A DNA stretch of 58,055 nucleotides, taken from Clostridiales bacterium (GTDB lineage: Bacteria; Bacillota; Clostridia; Lachnospirales; Lachnospiraceae). Position numbers and translations under genes: made by a program. Below, one piece after another: positions 48,925 to 58,036 of the stretch. How positions within the stretch are numbered: position 1 is the stretch's first letter; each line of letters starts with the position of its first letter. Below the pieces are notes generated by a model. It saw nothing but the letters and a program-made list of their open reading frames with translations. It made no database searches and was not told the DNA's origin. The DNA is taken from contig QAKV01000019.1 in the NCBI GenBank assembly GCA_003343625.1, positions 1-58,055 of the forward strand, read 5' to 3'.

Positions 48925-51252
48925 ATGGAAAACGACGGAATGGGATCGATTCGGAATCAAAAAAGAAAAACTGAGCTCCTTTCGCCCGCGGGAACGATGG
49001 AATGTTTAAGGGCCGCGGTGGCTGCGGGAGCAGATGCGATTTATCTGGGCGGACAGCAGTTTGGCGCCCGCGCTTTTGCCGGCAATTTCAGCGATGAAGA
49101 ACTTTTGGAGGCCTTGAAACTGGCCCATTTTTTTGGACGGAAAATCTATCTGACTATCAACACGCTGACCAAAGACCGGGAATTGGAGGAACTGATTCCC
49201 TGGCTTACGCCCTTTTATGAGGCGGGGCTGGATGGGGTGATTATCCAGGATTTGGGGGTATTGTCGCGCTGTCGTGAGGCGTTTCCGGAGATGGAGCTGC
49301 ACGCCAGCACGCAGATGACGGTGACGGAATCCAGAGCCGCCCTCTTTTTGAAATCCCTGGGCGTCAGCCGCGTGGTGCCGGCCAGGGAACTCAGCCTTTT
49401 CGAACTCATCGAGATGAAGCGAAAGACGGGGATGGAGCTGGAGACCTTCATCCATGGGGCCCTCTGTTATTGTTATTCTGGCCAGTGTCTGTTTTCCGGC
49501 TTTCTGGGTGGCAGGAGCGGCAATCGGGGCAGATGCGCCCAACCCTGTCGGCTTCCCTATCGGATCCTTCAGGACGGAAGTCCTCTGGGAAAAAAGGAGG
49601 CGGTTTCTCCCTATCCCCTGAGTCTGAAAGATCTGTGTGCGCTTCCGTTTTTGCCGGATCTTCTGGATGCGGGAATCGATTCCCTCAAAATCGAAGGTCG
49701 GATGAAGAGCCCGGAATATGTGGCGGGTGTGACGGCGGCCTATCGAAAATATATCGATCTGTATGAAAAGAGCCCGGACGCATACCGGGTCGATCCGGAA
49801 GATTTAAAGCGCCTGGCACAACTATACCTCCGTTCGGAACAGAGCGACGGATATTACAGACGGCATAACGGCAGGGAAATGGTGACGCCGGATCGGCCGG
49901 GTTATACAGGATGCCCGGAGGGACTGGCGGATGAACTCCGCAAAAAGTATCTGGATAGTGGATTGACCAGACCGGTCGATCTAAAGGCTGTTCTGCGAAA
50001 AGGAGAGCCCGCGCGGTTGGAGGCTTTCTGCGGCGGCGTCCGCGCGATGGCCGAGGGAATGGTGGTTCAAAGAGCGCAGAGCAGGCCGCTGGATGAGGCT
50101 GCGGTGGCCAGACAGCTGGCGAAGGCGGGCGGTTCCCGTTTTTGCGTCAGGGACCTCCAAATCGAAATGGAACGCGATCTCTTCCTCCCCGTTTCCGCCC
50201 TCAACGAGCTGCGGCGCCGCGTCCTGGATGCCCTCTATGCAAACATGGCCTGTGCGGGGCGGCGCCCGACAAAAGGGGGTGAGTCCGGCACAGGCGGTAT
50301 GGCTGCAGGGCAGTCTTTTATAGCTCCGGAGCGTGCAAAAGGAGCCGGAAACATGAAAATGGCGGTAAAAGGAGGGCTTTTCTTCGCTTTTGCTTCGGAT
50401 CCCGAGCAGGCGCTGGAGACTTTGACCCGGCGGGAGATCAGACGGTTGTATGCGCCTTGTGATGCCTTCTTATCCGAAAGTTGGAAGCCTGTTTTTGGAG
50501 CCGTTTCCCGAAGAAAGCTGGATGATCCGGACTTTTCCTTTTTCCTGACGCTGCCGGTTATCCTGCGTTCTTACTCGGAAGGATATCTGCTGGAGCTGGA
50601 GGAATGGCTGAAAGCGGATCCGGAAGGGAAAAAAGTGGACGGTATGATGGCGTGCGGGCTTTCCGGGCTGACATGGCTGCGCCAAATCGGCTGGGACAGG
50701 GGAATCGCCCTGCAACATACCGCATACGTGTTCAATCGAGCGGCTTATGATTTTTATGAGCGGTATTTTCATGCGGACAGCTATACGGCTTCTCTGGAGC
50801 TGAACCGACGGGAGCTGGAGGCCCTTCCCGCCAAAGACCGGGAGATGGTGGTCTATGGCCGTGCCCCTATGATGATCAGCGCAGGCTGCGTCAAAAAAAC
50901 GGCGGGAATCTGCAAACTGGAGCGGACGCAGGAAAATCTGGCCCAATCCGCCAGGGCGAAACGTCCCGCTCAGGGGGATCCCGGATTTTCCCTTCAGGAT
51001 CGCTACCAGGCCCGCTTCCCGATCCGGGTTGACTGCAGGCATTGTATGAACATCGTTTACAATTCGGTGCCCCTTTCGCTACATCAATACTTAAAAGAGA
51101 TCGAAGATAGCGGCGCGATGGCGCTGCGGCTGGATTTTACGGTGGAGAGCCGGACGGAGACACAAAGGGTTTTGGATCTCTTTTTCGGGCGTATTCCGGT
51201 TCCGGAGGACTATGCTTACACCACCGGCCATTATAAAAAAGGAGTACAGTGA
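48925..51252 (+). CDS. U32 family peptidase
   Basis: 775 aa if started at 48925; the frame is open from 48850, and 48940 is also possible, none with a clear ribosome site. N-terminal U32 domain (ELLSPAGTMECLRAAVAAGADAIYLGG...HASTQMTV...VVPARELSLFE, FIHGALCYCYSGQCLFSGFLGGRSGNRGRCAQPCRLPY, SLKIEGRMKSPEYVAGVTAAYR), then a DUF3656-like middle (about 380-460) and a C-terminal region with DCRHCMNIVYNSVPLSL. The Cys pattern suggests an Fe-S or metal site. E. coli relatives (RlhA, TrhP) hydroxylate RNA rather than cut protein. It overlaps the next start by GTGA. Confidence 0.92.
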   Translation: MENDGMGSIRNQKRKTELLSPAGTMECLRAAVAAGADAIYLGGQQFGARAFAGNFSDEELLEALKLAHFFGRKIYLTINTLTKDRELEELIPWLTPFYEAGLDGVIIQDLGVLSRCREAFPEMELHASTQMTVTESRAALFLKSLGVSRVVPARELSLFELIEMKRKTGMELETFIHGALCYCYSGQCLFSGFLGGRSGNRGRCAQPCRLPYRILQDGSPLGKKEAVSPYPLSLKDLCALPFLPDLLDAGIDSLKIEGRMKSPEYVAGVTAAYRKYIDLYEKSPDAYRVDPEDLKRLAQLYLRSEQSDGYYRRHNGREMVTPDRPGYTGCPEGLADELRKKYLDSGLTRPVDLKAVLRKGEPARLEAFCGGVRAMAEGMVVQRAQSRPLDEAAVARQLAKAGGSRFCVRDLQIEMERDLFLPVSALNELRRRVLDALYANMACAGRRPTKGGESGTGGMAAGQSFIAPERAKGAGNMKMAVKGGLFFAFASDPEQALETLTRREIRRLYAPCDAFLSESWKPVFGAVSRRKLDDPDFSFFLTLPVILRSYSEGYLLELEEWLKADPEGKKVDGMMACGLSGLTWLRQIGWDRGIALQHTAYVFNRAAYDFYERYFHADSYTASLELNRRELEALPAKDREMVVYGRAPMMISAGCVKKTAGICKLERTQENLAQSARAKRPAQGDPGFSLQDRYQARFPIRVDCRHCMNIVYNSVPLSLHQYLKEIEDSGAMALRLDFTVESRTETQRVLDLFFGRIPVPEDYAYTTGHYKKGVQ

Positions 51253-52634
51253 AATTGGCCTATTGGATCGTGACCTATTCCAAATACGGAATCGTTCTGT
51301 TTTTGATGCTGTTCGTAGTCTGCGGATTTTATTCCATGCGCTATGAGGACGTGTGGCTGCAGGGGAGGACGGCTACTCTGCAGAGTGTCTTTTTGTTTCT
51401 GACACAATTCCTGGCGTATCTGACCATCGTTCTCAGGACGCAGCGAATCGAATACCTGCTCTTTTATGCGGTGCTTCAGATCCTGACGCTGGCGCTCCCT
51501 TTGATCACTTCGATCCTCTATGAGGGCATCAGCCGGATTCTGTATAATCATATGTGCATGCTTTTGAGCGCGGGACTGATCCTTTTGACCCGCCTGGATC
51601 TGGGCAAAGCCGCACGGCAGCTGCTCATCGCTTCCGCAGCTTTCGTGTTGGGACTCATCGTTCCCTGGGCGATGAAAAAGATCGCCAATCCGGAGCGTTT
51701 CGGATGGATCTGCGCGGGGATCGGGATTCTGGCGCTGGGCGCTGTGCTGGTGCTGGGGCAGGTGACCCACGGTTCCCGGATTTCCTGGACCATCGGCGGA
51801 GTGACCTTCCAGCCTTCGGAATTCGTGAAGATTCTCTACGTCTGTTTTCTGGCTGCCGTTTTCAGCGGAGAGATACGCATCGGGAAGGTGGTCTGTTCAG
51901 CCCTGGCCGCAGGAGCACATGTGCTGATCCTGGTTCTGTCCAGGGATTTGGGGAGCGCGCTGATCTTCTTCGCGGTTTACGTGATGATGCTGACCGTAGC
52001 GACCCACAGGCTCTGGTACCCGCTGGCGGGGCTCATTCTGGGCGCCGGAGCTTCCGTTTTGGCCTATCGCCTGTTCTCCCACGTGCGGGTGCGGGTACAG
52101 GCCTGGAGGGATCCCTGGAGCGTGATCGACGATCAGGGCTATCAGATCACCCAGTCGCTGTTCGCAATCAGCAGGGGTGGCCTGTTCGGCCTGGGGATCG
52201 GGAAAGGCACGCCGCAGGATATCCCTTACGTGGAGACGGACTTCATTTTCGCGGCTATGGCGGAAGAGATGGGTTTATTGTTTTGCATCGGTATCATCCT
52301 GACGGGAATCGCGTTGTTCTGGATGGTCATCCGCCTGGCCGCCGGGAGAAAGGAAGGGTTTTACCGAAATCTTTCCGCAGGTTTCGGCCTTCTTTACGCG
52401 TTTCAGATGTTTCTGACGGTGGGAGGCGGAACCCGCTTTATCCCGCTCACCGGAGTGACCCTTCCTCTGATCAGCTACGGCGGAAGCAGCGTAATGACTA
52501 CGATCCTGATGTTTTCCATGATTCAGGGAATGTATCAGCAGCGGTATGAAGAGGAGATCAGACTTGAAAAAGAAAGAAGAAATAAAGCCCGCCGAGAGGC
52601 GAAAAAACGGGAAGAAGAGAATCCGGATCAATAG
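51249..52634 (+). CDS. FtsW/RodA/SpoVE family peptidoglycan glycosyltransferase
   Basis: 461 aa from a GTG at 51249 (GGAG upstream), overlapping the U32 stop. About twelve membrane helices, more than the usual ten, with two or three extra N-terminal helices before the SEDS core. Core motifs: GGVTFQPSEFVKILYVCFLA, LSRDLGSALIFFAVYVMMLTVAT with the catalytic-type aspartate, SRGGLFGLGIGKGT-QDIPYVETDFIFAAMAEEMG and VTLPLISYGGSSVMTTILMF. It polymerises lipid II glycan strands with a partner PBP, encoded next by an overlapping gene. Confidence 0.93.
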   Translation: MKLAYWIVTYSKYGIVLFLMLFVVCGFYSMRYEDVWLQGRTATLQSVFLFLTQFLAYLTIVLRTQRIEYLLFYAVLQILTLALPLITSILYEGISRILYNHMCMLLSAGLILLTRLDLGKAARQLLIASAAFVLGLIVPWAMKKIANPERFGWICAGIGILALGAVLVLGQVTHGSRISWTIGGVTFQPSEFVKILYVCFLAAVFSGEIRIGKVVCSALAAGAHVLILVLSRDLGSALIFFAVYVMMLTVATHRLWYPLAGLILGAGASVLAYRLFSHVRVRVQAWRDPWSVIDDQGYQITQSLFAISRGGLFGLGIGKGTPQDIPYVETDFIFAAMAEEMGLLFCIGIILTGIALFWMVIRLAAGRKEGFYRNLSAGFGLLYAFQMFLTVGGGTRFIPLTGVTLPLISYGGSSVMTTILMFSMIQGMYQQRYEEEIRLEKERRNKARREAKKREEENPDQ

Positions 52635-54027
52635 GGAGCTTTACTTGTTCGCCGGCCTGTTCACGGCCCTGTTTGCCAGCCTGTTCGTCTATCTGTCCGC
52701 CTATGTGGGCTCCAATCACGAGCAGCTGTTCAACAACAGCTACAACTCCAGGCAGCGGGTGCTGGCAGCTCAAAACCGAAGGGGCAGTATTTATTCCGCC
52801 GACGGAGAAACGCTGGCTCGTACGGTGGAAGAGGACGGAAGCGAAGTGCGCCAATATCCCTTCGGGGAAGTGTTCGCCCATGTGGTCGGCTATATGACCC
52901 AGGGAAAGTCCGGCCTGGAAGAGCTGGAAAATTATTCCCTGTCAAATTCCGATATTCCGGAACGGGAGCAGTTTGAAAACGAACAAAACGGCCGAAAGAA
53001 TCCCGGAAACGATGTTTACAGCACGTTGGATACCGAGGTGCAGCAGGCGGCCTATGACGCATTGGGCGCTTATCGCGGCGCTATCGTGGCCACGGAGGTG
53101 AAGACCGGGAGGATCCTGGCCATGGTAAGCAAGCCGGATTTCGATCCCAACAGGATCGCCGAAGATTGGGAGAAGATCAGCCAGGATACGGAAAACGCGG
53201 TTCTTTTAAACCGGGTTACCCAGGGGTTATATCCGCCGGGCTCCACTTTCAAGATCGTCACGGCTCTGGCCTATCTGCAGCAGTTTCCGGATACCTGGCA
53301 GGATTACCGCTACCAGTGCACCGGCGCTTTCGAAAGCGGGGAGAACCGGATCACCTGTTTTCACGGTTCTGTGCACGGCGAAGTGGATTTGCAGGATTCC
53401 TTCGCCAAATCCTGCAACTGTTCTTTTGCGAACCTGGGGCTTATGCTGCCCCGGGCGGAATTCGGGAACACCATCGACAGCCTCCTGTTCCATCAGGAGC
53501 TGCCCATCGAACTGCCCTATCGCCAGTCCGGCGCGGACATCGACGAAGACAGTTCCGACGCCGATGTGATTCAGACGGCCATCGGCCAGGGAAAAACGCA
53601 GATGACGCCGATGCATTTAAACCTGATCACCATGGCCATCGCAAACCGGGGCGTTTTGATGGAGCCCTATCTGGTGGATCGGGTGGAAAACGCCCGCGGG
53701 GAAACGATCGAAGAGAACAGCCCACAGGAATACGGGAGGCTTTTGAGCGACGAGGAAGCTTCCGTCATGACATCCCTGATGGAGTCGGTGGTGACGGACG
53801 GGACGGGCAGACAGCTTCAGGATCGTTCCTACACGGCGGCGGGCAAGACCGGGAGCGCGGAGTTCGCTGACGACAGCGATGAATCCCATGCGTGGTTTAC
53901 GGGATTCGCGCCCGCAGAGGATCCGCAGATCGCCGTAACGGTGGTGGTGGAGAGCATCGGATCCGGAGGAGATTACGCCGTACCGCTGGCGCGCCGGGTT
54001 TTCGATGCGTATTTCGAGGGAAACTGA
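52546..54027 (+). CDS. Penicillin-binding protein, class B-type transpeptidase
   Basis: 493 aa from the ATG at 52546; a TTG at 52564 with GAGGAG upstream is an alternative. It overlaps the SEDS gene by about 90 nt, so the pair is translationally coupled. Basic N-terminus, one membrane anchor (about 31-50), a short PBP dimerisation region (NRRGSIYSADGETLARTVEEDG) and the transpeptidase domain with SxxK PPGSTFKIVTALAYL near 234, SxN KSCNCSF near 289 and KTG in AGKTGSAEF near 433. It cross-links peptidoglycan as cognate of the adjacent FtsW/RodA protein. It is compact, like actinobacterial/clostridial PbpA. Confidence 0.95.
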   Translation: MKRRSDLKKKEEIKPAERRKNGKKRIRINRELYLFAGLFTALFASLFVYLSAYVGSNHEQLFNNSYNSRQRVLAAQNRRGSIYSADGETLARTVEEDGSEVRQYPFGEVFAHVVGYMTQGKSGLEELENYSLSNSDIPEREQFENEQNGRKNPGNDVYSTLDTEVQQAAYDALGAYRGAIVATEVKTGRILAMVSKPDFDPNRIAEDWEKISQDTENAVLLNRVTQGLYPPGSTFKIVTALAYLQQFPDTWQDYRYQCTGAFESGENRITCFHGSVHGEVDLQDSFAKSCNCSFANLGLMLPRAEFGNTIDSLLFHQELPIELPYRQSGADIDEDSSDADVIQTAIGQGKTQMTPMHLNLITMAIANRGVLMEPYLVDRVENARGETIEENSPQEYGRLLSDEEASVMTSLMESVVTDGTGRQLQDRSYTAAGKTGSAEFADDSDESHAWFTGFAPAEDPQIAVTVVVESIGSGGDYAVPLARRVFDAYFEGN

Positions 54028-54074
54028 AGGCCCGCACGGGTCGGATGGAAAGTTCTGTTTTTTAGAAACAGGAC

Positions 54075-54103
54075 TTGCCCTGAGCTCTGTTTTGGGATAT
54101 ACT
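54075..54103 (+). promoter_or_regulatory. Promoter for the Nudix gene
   Basis: TTGCCC (54075-54080), a 17-nt spacer and TATACT (54098-54103). Confidence 0.6.
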
Positions 54104-54142
54104 TGTTTGCAGATAAGATATCGCCGGACAGGAGGAATTGCA

Positions 54143-54595
54143 GTGATTGAGGCAACCAGCTGCGGCGGTGTAGTAATTTTCCGGGGAAAGATCCTGCTCC
54201 TTTATAAGAATTATCGCAACAAGTATGAGGGCTGGGTTCTGCCCAAGGGAACCGTAGAAGCGGGCGAGGACTACAAGCAGACCGCGCTCCGAGAAGTTCT
54301 GGAAGAGACCGGCTCCAGAGCTTCCATCATCAAATATGTGGGACGCAGCGAATATTCGTTCAACGTGCCGGAGGACACAGTGGAAAAAGAAGTCCACTGG
54401 TATTTAATGATGGCGGACAGTTATTACAGTAAGCCGCAAAGAGAAGAATATTTCGTGGATTCCGGATTTTACAAATACCATGAGGCCTATCACCTTCTGA
54501 AATTCGCCAACGAAAAGCAAATTCTTGAAAAGGCCTATCATGAGTACCTCGAGTTGAAAAAGAGTAATCTCTGGGGCAATCGAAAATATTACTGA
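54143..54595 (+). CDS. Nudix hydrolase
   Basis: 150 aa from a GTG at 54143 behind AGGAGG; the frame is open further up through the promoter. The Nudix box is complete: GTVEAGEDYKQTALREVLEETG (G-x5-E-x7-RE-x2-EE-x-G), after WVLPKG. It hydrolyses nucleoside diphosphates linked to another group; the substrate is not readable. The fold resembles Ap4A-hydrolase or MutT-like 'YSFNVPEDTVEKEVHWYLM' types. Own promoter and a following hairpin make it monocistronic. Confidence 0.92.
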   Translation: MIEATSCGGVVIFRGKILLLYKNYRNKYEGWVLPKGTVEAGEDYKQTALREVLEETGSRASIIKYVGRSEYSFNVPEDTVEKEVHWYLMMADSYYSKPQREEYFVDSGFYKYHEAYHLLKFANEKQILEKAYHEYLELKKSNLWGNRKYY

Positions 54596-54600
54596 GAACA

Positions 54601-54641
54601 AGGGCCGTCGCAGGAAATGGGATTGAAAGCGGCGGCCCTCT
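54601..54641 (+). terminator. Terminator of the Nudix gene
   Basis: AGGGCCG (54601-54607) pairs with CGGCCCT (54633-54639), with further inner pairs; the trailing T-run is poor (CTGTCT). Confidence 0.5.
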
Positions 54642-54711
54642 GTCTATAACCGTAAATTTCCGGGTATATTTACTATGAAAGTTCACTTCAAAAAACAGGA
54701 TAGCCTGCGAT

Positions 54712-55041
54712 ATGAGATTTTATGACAGCTTATATACATCAAAATCGATCGGGAATCCGGAGAACGCCAAGAGGAGGCTGTTTTTCGGCATCGGATGCAG
54801 AGACTTTTATGTGATTTCCCTGGCCCGCAATGCGGATCAACTGGACATTTTTTCCGCTTCCCTGTTAAAGCAGCGGTGTTTTGACAAAAAGTCGCTGATC
54901 GTGGTGGGGATTGCGTCGGACAGGCAGGAAGCTGTCGGCCTGGTGGAACTCATGCTCGGGGACGCTTTCAGAGCCGGGATGGTGGGGGACATCAAGGGAT
55001 ATCTGCTGGGAGAGATGGCGCGCAAAAGGAGGAAGAGATGA
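54712..55041 (+). CDS. Small conserved-looking protein upstream of DUF2953 and GerW genes
   Basis: 109 aa. No membrane helix. It looks like an alpha/beta fold: FFGIGCRDFYVISLARNADQLDIFSASLLKQRCF, SLIVVGIASDRQEAVGLVELMLGDAF, then a basic tail (EMARKRRKR). The ribosome site is weak. It overlaps the next gene by ATGA. Such short genes commonly precede the DUF2953-ytfJ pair in clostridial spore formers, so it may belong to the sporulation group, but no function is assigned. Confidence 0.7.
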   Translation: MRFYDSLYTSKSIGNPENAKRRLFFGIGCRDFYVISLARNADQLDIFSASLLKQRCFDKKSLIVVGIASDRQEAVGLVELMLGDAFRAGMVGDIKGYLLGEMARKRRKR

Positions 55042-55922
55042 CCGTTATTTTAGCGATCGCAAAGGGAATCGGCATCTTTCTGCTGATTTTGCTGGCAATT
55101 CTTGTTTTGGCCCTGCTGTCCGTTCTCTTCGTGCCGGTGCGCTATCGTGCGGAAGGGGAATATCTGGAAGAATTTCGCGCCCGGGCAAGCGTAACATGGT
55201 TTTTTCGCCTGATCTGCCTGAGCGTTTCCTGGAACGGCGGATTTTCCTATATGATCCGGGTGGCGGGCATCCCGCTGCATCCCCCAAAAAAGGGGGGAGA
55301 AAACGATCCCGAAGGGATCGATGGCGAACCGGGGGTTTCGGGGACAGAGCGCCCTGAGGAAAGGGAATCTGCAGGAACGGGCCCGGAAGAAACCGTCCGC
55401 GGGACGGGCATACCGGAGGGGCGTTCCGACCGGAAGCGGACGTTCGACGGGGGCGCAAAAATCCGGCGCGGCGGGAGGAACGCTTTGCTGCAAAAGGTTT
55501 GCCGGATCCGGAACCGTTTCCTCGAAAAACGGGCGGATGCCGAGAGGGCGAAAGAGCGCTTTTTTTGGTATTGGAATCTGTTACAGCGGGAGGATAGCCG
55601 CAGGGCTCTGAGCCGGGCTGGCGGCGAGCTCAAACGTCTGCTTTCCCATTGCCTTCCGAAAAAGGGGCTGATCCGCGCGACTGCAGGCGCGGAAGATCCG
55701 GCTGTTACCGGCGGACTGCTGGCGCTGCAGGGGGTGCTGTACCCGCTGATTTGCGATCGCATTTTGATCCTTCCGGACTTCGAAACCTCTCGGCTGGAGG
55801 GAACGTTTTGGATGAAAGGGAGGATACGGGCCTGTGTGGTGTGCTACTGCGTCCTGCGGGTCATTTTGAACAGAGAGTGCCGGCTGCTTCTGGCGCGGCT
55901 GCGAAAAAAGGAGGAAGCATAA
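55038..55922 (+). CDS. DUF2953 domain membrane protein
   Basis: 294 aa. One N-terminal membrane helix (FLLILLAILVLALLSVLFVPVRYRAEGEY), the DUF2953 opening, then a long hydrophilic, Glu/Arg/Gly-rich insertion (about 85-150) and the typical end DFETSRLEGTFWMKGRIRACVVCYCVLRVILNRECRLLL with a second hydrophobic segment. Homologues such as YtfI sit next to ytfJ (gerW) in Bacillus and Clostridia, as here, and are linked to sporulation. GGAGGAAG precedes the ATG. The insertion has a GC content and frame freedom that suggest low constraint. Confidence 0.85.
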   Translation: MTVILAIAKGIGIFLLILLAILVLALLSVLFVPVRYRAEGEYLEEFRARASVTWFFRLICLSVSWNGGFSYMIRVAGIPLHPPKKGGENDPEGIDGEPGVSGTERPEERESAGTGPEETVRGTGIPEGRSDRKRTFDGGAKIRRGGRNALLQKVCRIRNRFLEKRADAERAKERFFWYWNLLQREDSRRALSRAGGELKRLLSHCLPKKGLIRATAGAEDPAVTGGLLALQGVLYPLICDRILILPDFETSRLEGTFWMKGRIRACVVCYCVLRVILNRECRLLLARLRKKEEA

Positions 55923-55923
55923 G

Positions 55924-56370
55924 ATGGCTGAAAACAGAGACAATAGCATCAGCTCTGTCATGGAATCCCTGATGAAAGGGGTGGATTCGGTTTTTACCGC
56001 AAAAACCGTGGTGGGAGAGGCGATCAAGATCGAGGACACGATCTTAATTCCACTGGTAGACGTTTCTTTCGGAATCGGGGCAGGAGCGGTCTGTAAGGGA
56101 GGAACCGGCACATCCGGCGGAAAAGAATCCAAAAAGAATTCAGGGGCGGGAGGCGCCACCGGAAAGTTATCCCCCAGCGCCGTGCTGTTGATCAAAAACG
56201 GACAAACCAGGCTGGTCAATATTAAAAATCAGGACGGCGTCACCAAGATCCTGGATATGATTCCGGATCTGGTGGATCGTTTTATGGCTCCCAGACAGGA
56301 GATGATGAGCGATGAGGACGCGGTGAACGCCGCTTTCCCGGGAGAAAAGGCAGAAGACGGGAAACGCTGA
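55924..56370 (+). CDS. GerW family sporulation protein (YtfJ-like)
   Basis: 148 aa. Signature VMESLMKGVDSVFTAKTVVGEAIKIEDTILIPLVDVSFGIGAGAVCKGG, then a Gly/Ser-rich loop and LSPSAVLLIKNGQTRLVNIKNQDGVTKILDMIPDLVDRFM. In Bacillus subtilis GerW is a spore protein needed for L-alanine germination; here it supports a spore-forming lifestyle. AAAAGGAGG precedes the ATG, 1 nt after the DUF2953 stop. Confidence 0.93.
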   Translation: MAENRDNSISSVMESLMKGVDSVFTAKTVVGEAIKIEDTILIPLVDVSFGIGAGAVCKGGTGTSGGKESKKNSGAGGATGKLSPSAVLLIKNGQTRLVNIKNQDGVTKILDMIPDLVDRFMAPRQEMMSDEDAVNAAFPGEKAEDGKR

Positions 56371-56423
56371 AGCCCTGCCCGCATAAATTGAAAACAAGAG
56401 GACTGCAGGGAGCGGACGCACAG

Positions 56424-56570
56424 GTGCATCGAATCATCGCATTCGCCATATTCTGGGTGGCAATCGGAATGCTGCTCATGCTCTTTTTTCGCTATCGGAT
56501 CTTCGGGACGATCTTCGCGCTTATTCTGCTGGTGGCGAGTTACCTGATCCTGTCCTGTGAGGATCGATGA
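56424..56570 (+). CDS. Very small membrane protein
   Basis: 48 aa from a GTG at 56424 with CAGGGAG upstream; the frame also opens from a TTG at 56388 without a site. Two hydrophobic helices (IIAFAIFWVAIGMLLMLFF and FGTIFALILLVASYLIL) joined by RYRI. It ends the DUF2953-GerW group and is closed by the terminator at 56593. Function unknown; similar short proteins follow ytfJ in other Clostridia only as far as I recall. Confidence 0.55.
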   Translation: MHRIIAFAIFWVAIGMLLMLFFRYRIFGTIFALILLVASYLILSCEDR

Positions 56571-56592
56571 AAAGGAAAAGTCCGAAAGAAAG

Positions 56593-56628
56593 AGGGGCTG
56601 TCGGATGCCCGAGCGGTCCGACAGCCCC
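56593..56628. terminator. Bidirectional terminator between convergent genes
   Basis: GGGGCTGTCGGA pairs perfectly with TCCGACAGCCCC across 12 nt; TGAAAAA follows on the plus strand, and CTCTTTCTTTC follows on the minus strand. Confidence 0.8.
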
Positions 56629-56669
56629 TGAAAAACGTCTCGAAAGAATAGCAGAGATTTTTTGAACGG

Positions 56670-57818
56670 TTACATCAGTTTCCGGAACAGCGCCTTTAAA
56701 TCTTCCACGCCCGCATCTTTCGGATTGCCGGGAGCGCAGGCATCGGCGTGAGCGGACTCCGCCAGGAACTGAAGATCTTCTTCTTTCAGCGCATCCAGTT
56801 TGGAAGGGATTCCCACGTCTTCGGAAAGCTGCCGAACCGCGTCCACAGCGGCCTTACGATAGGTTTCCTGATCCATGTCGTCCACCCCTTTGACTCCCAT
56901 GGCGCGGGCGATTTCCCGGTATTTTTCTCCGGTGCAATCCGCGTTGTATTCCATGACGATGGGCAACATCATGGCACAGGCCACGCCGTGAGGCGTGTCA
57001 TATACCGCGCCCAGCGTATGCGCCATGGAGTGAGCGATGCCCAAACCTACATTGGAAAAGCCCATGCCGGCGATGTACTGGCCCAGAGCCATTCCTTCCC
57101 GGCCTTCCTTCGTGTTAGCCACAGCGCCGCGCAGGGATCTGGAAATGATTTCGATGGCTTTTAAGTGGAACATATCCGTCATTTCCCAGGAGGCTTTCGT
57201 GGTATATCCTTCGATGGCATGGGTAAGAGCGTCCATACCGGTAGAGGCTGTCAGACCTTTGGGCATGGAGGACATCATATCGGGATCCACGATGGCCACG
57301 ATGGGCATGTCATGGGGATCCACGCAGACGAATTTGCGCTTTCTCTCCACGTCCGTGATGACGTAGTTGATGGTAACTTCCGCTGCGGTGCCGGCGGTGG
57401 TGGGAACCGCGATGATGGGAACGCTGGGCTTTTTGGTGGGCGCGGTGCCTTCCAGACTGCGAACGTCTTCGAATTCCGGATTGGCGATGATGATGCCGAT
57501 GGCCTTCGCGGTATCCATGGAAGAACCGCCGCCGATGGCGATGATATAGTCGGCTCCGCTGCCTTTAAAAGCGGCCACCCCGTTTTGCACGTTCTGGATC
57601 GTGGGATTGGCCTTGATATCGGAGTAGAGTTCGTAGGAAAGGCCCTCCTTATCCAGAAGATCCGTCACTTTGGGCAGGTAAAGATGTGCTTTGCGGCGGC
57701 GGGAGAGGAGAACTGGGAAACCGAATTCGACTAAAAAGGGAATACGCCGGCAAATGTCCGCTCGTGCAAGCACGGCGGCCTCTTGCCGGGGGTATCGCCA
57801 AAAATAAGGCCGCTGCAT
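56670..57818 (-). pseudogene. Iron-containing alcohol dehydrogenase (FucO/lactaldehyde-reductase type) lacking its proper 5' end
   Basis: 382 codons are open, but only from about residue 50 (57671 downwards) does the protein match the family: KVTDLLDKEGL, GADYIIAIGGGSSMDTAKAIGI, VPTTAGTAAEVTINYVITD, DALTHAIEGY and metal histidines in GIAHSMAHTLGAVYDTPHGVACA. The first 48 residues (RPYFWRYPRQEAAVLARAD) are unrelated to the FucO N-terminus, which carries the start of the NAD fold. The first Met lies inside the rpmB terminator, and no promoter or ribosome site is seen. A 5' truncation joined to foreign sequence is most likely. Confidence 0.75.
57747..57789. repeat. Nested palindrome upstream of the truncated dehydrogenase
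   Basis: Concentric arms: CCGGCAA with TTGCCGG (outer), CCGC with GCGG-like CGG, and CGTGC-AA-GCACG (innermost). It lies in the unrelated segment fused to the dehydrogenase. Either a foldback element or a recombination scar. Confidence 0.4.
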
Positions 57819-57832
57819 CTGCAGCGGCCTTT
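57797..57832 (-). terminator. Terminator of rpmB
   Basis: AGGCCGCTGC (57807-57816) pairs with GCAGCGGCCT (57821-57830) over ATCT; on the minus strand it is followed by TTATTTTT. Confidence 0.85.
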
Positions 57833-57850
57833 CGTCCGATTTCCGATAAA

Positions 57851-58036
57851 TTAAGCCCTTTCAACCCTGCCGGACTTCAAGCAGTTTGTGCAAACGTGCA
57901 TTCTCCTTGCACCACCGTTGACTTTACATTTCACGCTTCTGACGTTGGAATTCCAGATACGGTTGGATCTTCTATGGGAATGGCTAACGTTGTTACCAAA
58001 ATGAGCGCCTTTGCCACAAATATCGCATTTTGCCAT
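57851..58036 (-). CDS. rpmB: 50S ribosomal protein bL28
   Basis: 61 aa, normal length for the short zinc-binding form. MAKCDICGKGAHFGNNVSHSHRRSNR and the Cys pattern C4-x2-C7 with CTNCLKSG at the end form a zinc ribbon (C+ type). The start follows an AGGAGG site at the window edge. It is followed by a strong terminator. Its promoter lies outside the window. Confidence 0.97.
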   Translation of the reverse strand: MAKCDICGKGAHFGNNVSHSHRRSNRIWNSNVRSVKCKVNGGARRMHVCTNCLKSGRVERA

